From NCBI RefSeq assembly GCF_000622405.1, contig NZ_JASF01000005.1:3212863-3276862 (forward strand): DNA of 64,000 nucleotides. Direction: 5' to 3'. The stretch comes from Sulfitobacter donghicola DSW-25 = KCTC 12864 = JCM 14565 (GTDB taxonomy: Bacteria > Pseudomonadota > Alphaproteobacteria > Rhodobacterales > Rhodobacteraceae). Below the pieces are notes generated by a model, which worked only from the letters and a program-made list of their open reading frames with translations, was not told the DNA's origin and searched no databases. Shown in pieces: positions 57,814 through 64,000 of this stretch (positions within the stretch are counted from its first letter, which is position 1; each line of letters opens with the position of its first letter). The position numbers and the translations under genes are program-made.

Positions 57814-58902
57814 GGCCGCCTCATGCGCCTTTAGGCTTCGACGCGCCGAAGAATAGCTTTCGACGCCGCTATGGGTCTTCAAATGTGGGAAAATCTCTAA
57901 TAGTTCGAGGCGTTGCGCGTTACCAACCCCAGCAAGAGACTGCACTCCAGGCTGAAAGCTCTCGCTCCAGGCGCCATCGGATAAGATCACCTCGTGTTGG
58001 TCGAACATCAGGTGGATATAGGTGGTTTCTGCGCCTTCAACCACGGATACCCCCGGTAATCCCGTCAGATGTTTCGCGGCGACCAAGACTTCGCTTTCTT
58101 CAAAATAAAGCGCTGATTTATCGTTCGCCACTAAAATCCGGTGGTTTGGGGACACCATCAAATCGCGTTCAGGCAGATCATTTCCCAAAGCACCCTGAGA
58201 AATCTTAACGGGGCACAGATGAAGCGCGGACCCAAGTTCATCCGCGCTTAGGGTGCGTGTACCAACCCAGCGGATCACCTGAAGGCCATTGTCGCGGGTG
58301 ATGACACGGTCGCCGACGGTTAGGTCTTCGATCGCAACCTCGCCACGAGGGGTCGCGATGCGCGTTCCCGGGGTAAAACAAGGCACAACCTTTTCGATGT
58401 TCTTAAAATCGATTGTACCTGCGTTGTTTCCCTCGGCATCAAAATATCGGACGGTGCCGTTTTCAGGGTTTTCGTCATCATATTCGACAACAAAGCTGCC
58501 ACCATCGGGTGCAGAACCAGATAGATCCAGCCGATCAAAATCTCCCTCACCCCCTTCACCGCCATTTACAAAATCACCAGGGTTCACGTTGTAAATAATG
58601 TCCGATCCAGCGCCCCCATCCAACAGGTCGGCCCCGGCCCCTCCATTGATTAGGTCACCCCCTGCACCGCCAGAGATATTGTCGTCACCTTCACCGCCAA
58701 ACAGATCATCAACGCCGTCCTCGCCGAGGATGATGTCGTTTCCCTCGCCGCCAAAAACAAAATCGTTTCCCGCCCCTGCGAGCAAATCATCGTTTCCAGC
58801 GCCCCCCGAGATCGTATCGTCGCCTTCTGCCGAGATGATCAGATCAGCTTCCTTTGTGCCCGTGATACTGTCTGGTTGGTCCGTTCCGTGAATATTCGCC
58901 AT
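57796..58902 (-). CDS. RTX repeat protein with C-terminal Hint domain
   Basis: A 368-residue protein. Residues about 28-120 hold a series of RTX calcium-binding nonapeptides (for example GGAGNDDLLAGAGNDFVFGG and GGEGDDNISGGAGGDLINGG), then a short linker, then a Hint (hedgehog/intein-type) module from Cys175 (CFTPGTRIATPRGE) with an inner His in MVSPNHRILV and a tail SLKAHEAALLVRQ. Without a signal peptide, it probably leaves the cell by a type I system. The Hint domain may cleave or join itself, but that is not shown. Its last 194 residues align without gaps to the neighbouring adhesin's end, about two thirds identical by hand count. Confidence 0.85.
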   Translation of the reverse strand: MANIHGTDQPDSITGTKEADLIISAEGDDTISGGAGNDDLLAGAGNDFVFGGEGNDIILGEDGVDDLFGGEGDDNISGGAGGDLINGGAGADLLDGGAGSDIIYNVNPGDFVNGGEGGEGDFDRLDLSGSAPDGGSFVVEYDDENPENGTVRYFDAEGNNAGTIDFKNIEKVVPCFTPGTRIATPRGEVAIEDLTVGDRVITRDNGLQVIRWVGTRTLSADELGSALHLCPVKISQGALGNDLPERDLMVSPNHRILVANDKSALYFEESEVLVAAKHLTGLPGVSVVEGAETTYIHLMFDQHEVILSDGAWSESFQPGVQSLAGVGNAQRLELLEIFPHLKTHSGVESYSSARRSLKAHEAALLVRQ

Positions 58903-59176
58903 GTCGATCTCCCTTGCCCCAAACCAAGGCCCCCCTCAGCACAAGGATTACCTTACGGAATTTTTCAAAAATTTCAAGAAAATGCCAAATATTAACCTTG
59001 TTTTACAATAAGTTAGAAACAATCAACGTAAAAGACGGCGATCATACATAAATTCGGAAACGGTTTTTCACCCAGAAATTGAATCCACCAAATCACTCGT
59101 TTGACAGGGCAACCCCCTTTCTTTGGATTAAAGCCAAACAGGCACAGGCCGTTTGTCACATAGGCCTTTGCACAAA

Positions 59177-59206
59177 TAAAAACGGAGCCGAGTACGGCTC
59201 CGTTTT
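59177..59206 (-). terminator. Intrinsic terminator after the adhesin gene
   Basis: Perfect 11-bp stem AAAACGGAGCC (59179-59189) / GGCTCCGTTTT (59196-59206), 6-base loop. On the minus strand it is followed by TTTTTATTT-like sequence. It is about 100 bp after the adhesin stop codon. Confidence 0.85.
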
Positions 59207-59253
59207 CACTCACTCAAGGTCACTACTCCCGAATGAAGCTGCATATCTGTGCA

Positions 59254-59288
59254 CCCCAAGGCGCAGCCCTTGCGGGCCCGCCTTGGGG
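59254..59288 (-). repeat. GC-rich hairpin directly after the adhesin gene
   Basis: CCCCAAGGCG (59254-59263) pairs with CGCCTTGGGG (59279-59288), with further GCCC/GGGC pairing inside the 15-base loop. It has no T tract on either side, so it is not a terminator alone; it lies 16 bases after the adhesin stop codon and may stabilise the 3' end of the mRNA. Confidence 0.5.
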
Positions 59289-59304
59289 AATTCTGTTTAA
59301 GGAG

Positions 59305-62300
59305 TTAGTTCTTTTTGGTAACCAGTTTGGCTTCGTGCTTTTTCAGCGACTTGCGTGCAGCTGTATAAGCCTCGAGACCTGTTTCTGTCGCCAACTCTGG
59401 GAAGAGTTCGAGAATTTCCTCGCGGGCTGCATCGCCCACACCTGCCAGCGATAGATCGCCAGGCTGGAAGCTCTCGGTCCATGTCCCGTCAGATAGAACA
59501 ACCTCGTGCTGGTCGAACATGATGTGGATATAGGTGGTGTGCGACACGTCAACCACGTCGATCCCTTCCATATCCGTCAGGTGTTTCGCCGCGACCAAGA
59601 CTTCGCGTTCCTCAAAGTAGAGGGCCGTTTTGTCGTTGGCGATCAGCACACGGTGCTGAGGCGATACCATCATGTCACGTTCCGGCAGACCGTTACCCAG
59701 CGCACCTTCGCGGATCAGAACCGGACGCAGGTGTTCTTTTGCGGCCAATTCGTCACCAGACATGTCACGCGAGCCAATCCAGCGGATTTCTTGCATGCCG
59801 TTGTCACGGGTGATGATCCGATCGCCCACTTCCAGCTCTTCGACTTTGCGCTCACCTTTCGGTGTGGCGATCAATGTACCCGGCGTGAAGCAAGGAATGG
59901 TTACCGCAACATTGGCAGAGGCTTCGCCGCCGTTACCGTCAGAAACGGTATAGGAAACATCAGCCGGACCAGTATAGCCGTCATCCGGTGTAAAGGTGAT
60001 CGTGCCATCGTCGTTGATCACAACGTCGCCATTGTCACTGGTTGCCGATGTGATGATCAGCGGATCACCATCCGGATCACTGTCGTTGGCCAGAACATCA
60101 ATCGTCACAGGTGTGTTGATCGGTGTTTCCGCGACATCATCCGCAGTAACAGGTGCATCGTTAACCGGCGTTACAGTGATATCAACCGTGGCGGTATCTT
60201 CGTTGCCGTCAGGATCGCAGATTGTGTAAGTGATTGTTGTATCACCGTTAAAGTCTGCCTCTGGCGTGAACTCGATTGTCCCGTCATCGTTGATGGTAAC
60301 CGTGCCGTTTGGCGATGTTGCCTCTTTGATTTCCAGAGGATCACCGTTTGGATCTGTATCGTTCTCCAATACATCGATCACAATTGACGTGTCTTCTGGC
60401 GTCTCAGCCACATCATCTACAGCAACCGGATTCTCGGCTGGATCAGTTACAGTCACAAACAGAACCGCAGGGTCCGTCAGCTCACCATCAGAGATGGTAT
60501 AGTTGACCTGAGCTTCGCCTGTGAACCCTTCGTTTGGTGTGAAGGTGATTGTGCCGTCATCGTTGATGACAACCTCACCATCGGGGCTGGACGCCTCGAC
60601 CACCTCGATTGGGTCACCTTCTGGGTCACTATCGTTCGCCAGAACATCCGTTGTTACAGGCTCACCGATATCCGTGTCAGCAACGTCATCCTCGGCCAGC
60701 GGACCATCGTTTACAGGGTTAACTGTAACAACAACCTCGGCCGTATCTTCGCCGCCGTTGCCATCTGTGACCGTGTACTCAATCGTGGCTTCACCGTTGA
60801 AGTCAGGGTTCGGCGTGAACTCAATCGTGCCATCGTCGTTGATGGTAACCGTGCCGTCTGGCGAGGTCGCCTCGGTGATTTCCAGTGGATCACCATCTGG
60901 ATCGCTATCGTTTTCGAGCACGTCGATGACAACTGGTGTGTCCTCGTCGGTTTCAGCTGTGTCATCAACCGCAACTGGTGGATCAGTTTCTTCACCAACA
61001 GAGACCTTGGCGATTGCAGTGTCTTCACCGCCGTTACCATCAGAGATCGTATATTCGATTTCCGCATCACCCGTGAAACCAGGGTTTGGCGTGAATTCGA
61101 TTGTACCATCGTCGTTGATCACAACTGTACCATCTGGCGAAGTCGCCTCGGTCACAGTCAGCGGATCGCCGTCTGGATCACTGTCATTGGCCAGAACCGG
61201 AATGGTCACAGGCGTATCCAGATCGGTCGAGACACAATCATCGGTCGCGACAGGCGCATCGTTGACGTTTTCGACTGTTACAGTAACACGCGCGTCATCA
61301 AAGCCGCCCTCGCCGTCTGTTACAGTGTAGTCGATCACCGCTTCACCAATGAAGTCTGGGTTCGGCGTGAATTCGATCGTGCCGTCGTCGTTGATCACAA
61401 CTGTGCCGTCTGGCGATGTTGCCTCGGTAATGGTCAGCGGATCGTCTTCTGGATCCGTGTCATTCTCAAGAACATCAATCGTGACAGGCGTTTCTTCCTC
61501 TGTCGTCGCTGTGTCATCTGTTGCAACTGGCGCAAAGTTCTCATCGTCTTCGTTCACAGTCACAAACAGAACCGCAGGATCCGTCAGCTCACCATCAGAG
61601 ATGGTATAGTTGACCTGAGCTTCGCCTGTGAACCCTTCGTTTGGTGTGAAGGTGATTGTGCCGTCATCGTTGATGACAACTTCACCATCGGGGCTGGACG
61701 CCTCGACCACCTCGATTGGGTCACCTTCCGGATCGCTGTCATTGTCGAGGACAGACACCGTAACAGGCGTGTTTTCGTCTGTTTCAGCTGCGTCATCCTC
61801 GGCCAATGGGCCATCGTTAACTGGGTTCACAGTTACAATGACTTCTGCGGTGTCTTCGCCGCCATTGCCATCTGTTATTGTGTACTCAATTGTGGCTTCA
61901 CCGTTGAAGTCTGGGTTCGGCGTGAACTCGATGGTGCCATCGTCGTTGATCGTAACCGTGCCATCCGGCGAGGTCGCCTCGGTGATTTCAAGTGGATCAC
62001 CATCTGGATCGCTATCGTTTTCGAGCACGTCGATGACAACTGGTGTGTCCTCGTCGGTTTCAGCTGTGTCATCAACCGCAACTGGTGGATCAGTTTCCTC
62101 ACCAACAGAGACTTTCGCGATTGCCGTGTCTTCACCGCCGTTACCATCAGAGATCGTATATTCGATTTCCGCATCACCCGTGAAACCAGGGTTTGGCGTG
62201 AATTCGATTGTACCATCGTCGTTGATCACAACTGTACCATCTGGCGAAGTCGCCTCGGTCACAGTCAGCGGATCGCCGTCAGGATCACTGTCATTGGCCA

Positions 62301-64000
62301 GAACCGGAATGGTCACAGGCGTATCCAGATCGGTCGAGACACAATCATCGGTCGCGACAGGCGCATCGTTGACGTTTTCGACTGTCACAGTGACACGCGC
62401 GTCATCAAAGCCGCCCTCGCCATCGGTGATGGTGTAGTCGATCACCGCTTCACCAATGAAGTCTGGGTTCGGCGTGAATTCGATCGTGCCGTCGTCGTTG
62501 ATCACAACTGTGCCGTCTGGCGATGTTGCCTCGGTAATGGTCAGCGGATCGTCTTCTGGATCCGTGTCATTCTCCAAGACAGCAATCGTGACAGGCGTTT
62601 CTTCCTCTGTCGTCGCTGTGTCATCTGTAGCAACTGGCGCGAAGTTCTCATCGTCTTCGTTCACAGTAATAAAGACAACCGCCGGGTCCGTCAGATCGCC
62701 ATCAGAGATGGTGTAGTTCACAACAGCTTCACCCGTGAAGCCTTCGTCAGGCGTAAAGGTGATGGTGCCATCGTCGTTGATGACAACTTCGCCATTGGGG
62801 CTGGTTGCTTCAACAACTTCGATTGGGTCACCTTCCGGATCGCTATCGTTGTCCAGAACAGACACCGTAACAGGCGTGTTTTCGTCTGTTTCAGCTGCGT
62901 CATCCTCGGCCAGCGGACCATCGTTTACAGGGTTAACTGTAACAACAACCTCTGCAGTGTCGAACCCGCCGTTACCATCGGTAATGGTGTATTCGATTGT
63001 CGCATCCCCGTTAAAGTCTGGGTTCGGCGTGAACTCAATCGTGCCATCATCGTTGATCGTGACAGTCCCGTCTGGCGAAGTTGCCTCGGTCACGGTCAGC
63101 GGATCGCTGTCTGGATCACTGTCGTTGTCCAATACAGAGATGGTGACAGGTGTGTCTTCGTCTGTCTCGGCTGTATCGTCCTCTGCAACCGGTGGGTCGG
63201 AGACCTCACCAACAGAAACAGTCACTTCAGCAGTGTCAAAGCCGCCGTTGCCGTCGGTAATTGTGTACTCAATCACCGCATCCCCGTTAAAGTCAGGGTT
63301 TGGCGTGAACTCGATCGTACCGTCGTCGTTGATCGTGACAGTCCCGTCTGGCGACGTCGCCTCGGTTACAGTCAGCGGATCACCATCAGGATCAGAGTCG
63401 TTGTCCAGCACAGAGATGGTGACAGGCGTGTCCTCATCCGTTGCCGCAGTATCGTTTTCCGCAACTGGTGGATCCTGAAGTGGGTTCACCGTTACAAAGA
63501 CGCGGCTGTCATCAAATCCACCGTTACCGTCCGTAATTGTATAGTCAATTACAGCTTCACCCGCGAAATCTGGGTTCGGCGTGAACTCGATTGTGCCATC
63601 GTCGTTGATCACAACAGTCCCGTCTGGCGAAGTCGCCTCGGTTACTGTCAGCGGATCGCCATCAGGATCGCTATCGTTATCCAGGATAGAGATCGTTACA
63701 GGTGTTTCTTCGTCTGTTTCGTCAAAGTCGTCCGTTGCAACTGGCGCATCCTGCACCGGCGCAACTTCAACTGTAACAACAGCAGAGTCCAAACCGCCCT
63801 GACCATCTTCGATGGTATAGTTGATCGTAGCCTCACCGTTAAAGTCAGGGTTCGGCGTGAAGGTGATGGTGCCGTCGTCGTTGATCTCGACCGTGCCATC
63901 CTCAGATGTGGCCGCCGTAACTGTCAGCGGATCACCGTCTGGATCTTCGTCATTGTCGAGAACCGCAATCGTAACAGGCGTGTCTTCATCCGTTTCGGCC
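59305..64000 (-). CDS. Giant tandem-repeat adhesin with C-terminal Hint domain, 5' end outside window
   Basis: The reading frame is open to the right edge (at least 1565 residues here); the start codon lies outside the window, and the Met at 63792 is internal. The visible part has 14-15 tandem Ig/cadherin-like domains of about 90 residues, each with the pattern DNDSDPDGDPLTVTEATSPD and a C-terminal TDGNGG strand, typical of calcium-binding surface adhesins. The last 195 residues are a Hint module starting CFTPGTLIATPKGE, with MVSPQHRVLI, followed by a lysine-rich tail ending KLVTKKN. No signal peptide or anchor is seen. Likely a secreted or surface-attached protein, with self-processing by the Hint domain as inference. 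The neighbouring RTX protein has the same C-terminal module. Confidence 0.85.
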   Translation of the reverse strand, partial: AETDEDTPVTIAVLDNDEDPDGDPLTVTAATSEDGTVEINDDGTITFTPNPDFNGEATINYTIEDGQGGLDSAVVTVEVAPVQDAPVATDDFDETDEETPVTISILDNDSDPDGDPLTVTEATSPDGTVVINDDGTIEFTPNPDFAGEAVIDYTITDGNGGFDDSRVFVTVNPLQDPPVAENDTAATDEDTPVTISVLDNDSDPDGDPLTVTEATSPDGTVTINDDGTIEFTPNPDFNGDAVIEYTITDGNGGFDTAEVTVSVGEVSDPPVAEDDTAETDEDTPVTISVLDNDSDPDSDPLTVTEATSPDGTVTINDDGTIEFTPNPDFNGDATIEYTITDGNGGFDTAEVVVTVNPVNDGPLAEDDAAETDENTPVTVSVLDNDSDPEGDPIEVVEATSPNGEVVINDDGTITFTPDEGFTGEAVVNYTISDGDLTDPAVVFITVNEDDENFAPVATDDTATTEEETPVTIAVLENDTDPEDDPLTITEATSPDGTVVINDDGTIEFTPNPDFIGEAVIDYTITDGEGGFDDARVTVTVENVNDAPVATDDCVSTDLDTPVTIPVLANDSDPDGDPLTVTEATSPDGTVVINDDGTIEFTPNPGFTGDAEIEYTISDGNGGEDTAIAKVSVGEETDPPVAVDDTAETDEDTPVVIDVLENDSDPDGDPLEITEATSPDGTVTINDDGTIEFTPNPDFNGEATIEYTITDGNGGEDTAEVIVTVNPVNDGPLAEDDAAETDENTPVTVSVLDNDSDPEGDPIEVVEASSPDGEVVINDDGTITFTPNEGFTGEAQVNYTISDGELTDPAVLFVTVNEDDENFAPVATDDTATTEEETPVTIDVLENDTDPEDDPLTITEATSPDGTVVINDDGTIEFTPNPDFIGEAVIDYTVTDGEGGFDDARVTVTVENVNDAPVATDDCVSTDLDTPVTIPVLANDSDPDGDPLTVTEATSPDGTVVINDDGTIEFTPNPGFTGDAEIEYTISDGNGGEDTAIAKVSVGEETDPPVAVDDTAETDEDTPVVIDVLENDSDPDGDPLEITEATSPDGTVTINDDGTIEFTPNPDFNGEATIEYTVTDGNGGEDTAEVVVTVNPVNDGPLAEDDVADTDIGEPVTTDVLANDSDPEGDPIEVVEASSPDGEVVINDDGTITFTPNEGFTGEAQVNYTISDGELTDPAVLFVTVTDPAENPVAVDDVAETPEDTSIVIDVLENDTDPNGDPLEIKEATSPNGTVTINDDGTIEFTPEADFNGDTTITYTICDPDGNEDTATVDITVTPVNDAPVTADDVAETPINTPVTIDVLANDSDPDGDPLIITSATSDNGDVVINDDGTITFTPDDGYTGPADVSYTVSDGNGGEASANVAVTIPCFTPGTLIATPKGERKVEELEVGDRIITRDNGMQEIRWIGSRDMSGDELAAKEHLRPVLIREGALGNGLPERDMMVSPQHRVLIANDKTALYFEEREVLVAAKHLTDMEGIDVVDVSHTTYIHIMFDQHEVVLSDGTWTESFQPGDLSLAGVGDAAREEILELFPELATETGLEAYTAARKSLKKHEAKLVTKKN
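59893..64000 (-). repeat. Tandem 90-residue domain array of the adhesin
   Basis: About 15 copies of a domain of 85-100 residues follow each other without gaps. Domain starts are seen at the repeated PVAxDD or PLAEDD sequences. The copies are very similar at DNA level, with the same 60-base segments around TTCACGCCGAACCCTGACTT-type sequences, which makes recombination between copies likely and could confuse short-read assembly. Confidence 0.9.
60521..62734 (-). repeat. Higher-order duplication, 1107-bp unit
   Basis: A block of four adhesin domains (369 codons, 1107 bp) is repeated: positions 60521-61627 and 61628-62734 are nearly identical with scattered mismatches, and the first part of a third copy begins at 62735. 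The four-domain order (PLAEDD, PVATDD-TATTEEE, PVATDD-CVSTDLD, PVAVDD) is the same in both copies. This is a duplication above the level of the single domain. Confidence 0.85.

Larger units (their letters stand above)
58903..59304 (-). other. 402-bp gap between the two Hint-protein genes
   Basis: No gene was found. The left part holds the promoter region of the small Hint gene (AT-rich around 58950-59010). The right part holds, next to the adhesin stop, a 10-bp inverted repeat CCCCAAGGCG/CGCCTTGGGG (59254-59263 and 59279-59288) and then an intrinsic terminator (59177-59206). Confidence 0.6.

Noticed and set aside
60521..63478. Plus-strand ORFs of 247-269 codons rich in Ser, Pro and Val
   Set aside because: They are the antisense of the adhesin repeats; identical in each copy because the DNA repeats, not because of selection on a product.
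59893..64000. CRISPR array
   Set aside because: The repeats are about 270 bp and in frame with a protein; there are no spacers.

Overview
This 64 kb window is a stretch of chromosome from an alphaproteobacterium, almost certainly a marine member of the Rhodobacterales (Roseobacter group). The evidence is gene content: ctrA next to a divergently read-away sciP-type DUF1153 gene, long polar-lipid/lipid A and envelope cluster in Rhodobacterales order, MocR and DUF1127 genes, paired FAD/GcvT glycine-betaine-type demethylases, and Hint-domain surface proteins. No rRNA, tRNA, insertion sequence, integrase of a prophage or CRISPR array was seen; most of the window is ordinary core chromosome, and the last 6 kb is an accessory surface-protein locus.

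Layout. 1-5.6 kb: end of an EamA transporter, a P-loop protein, metA (with the Glu111 signature of the acetyl-CoA type), an alpha/beta hydrolase, ppk2 with an overlapping TetR regulator, and an outer-membrane protein. 5.7-9.7 kb: a luciferase-like monooxygenase, rplM-rpsI, then a MocR regulator divergent from a DUF1127 gene across a cluster of ATTGTA half-sites. 9.8-16.6 kb: thioesterase/enoyl-CoA hydratase, a periplasmic di-haem peroxidase, trmFO, a methyltransferase-gluQRS pair, hisI and an IscU-like protein that lacks the third cysteine. 16.7-22.4 kb (minus): a previously unlisted 42-residue membrane protein behind a LexA-type GAAC array, then recG, ligA, ctrA and sciP. 22.5-35.9 kb: mnmA, then the long minus-strand envelope cluster pyrH-frr-uppS-cdsA-dxr-rseP-(small ORF)-bamA-ompH-fabZ-lpxA-lpxI-lpxB, which joins isoprenoid carrier synthesis, phospholipid synthesis, outer-membrane protein assembly and lipid A synthesis. 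36-43 kb: miaA, an AraC regulator and a peptide-type ABC transporter operon without a binding-protein gene. 43-52 kb: a membrane protein, a lytic transglycosylase, ssb, aroB-aroK, a small membrane protein with a large exported protein and xerD, a phosphoesterase, and a CorC-type protein. 52-57.8 kb: two divergent ~807-residue FAD/GcvT dehydrogenase paralogues sharing a dyad operator, and a MocA-like nucleotidyltransferase. 57.8-64 kb: two minus-strand genes for Hint-domain surface proteins; the second is a giant repeat adhesin that runs off the right edge.

Points of greatest interest: the SOS-box small membrane protein upstream of nothing else but itself (16.76-16.97 kb), the paired Hint proteins sharing a gapless C-terminal 190-residue module, the 1107-bp higher-order duplication inside the adhesin gene, the unexplained double inverted repeat ahead of trmFO, and the 41- and 50-residue membrane proteins that ordinary gene callers may miss. 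Everything here comes from reading the sequence and recalled family knowledge; no database search was run.
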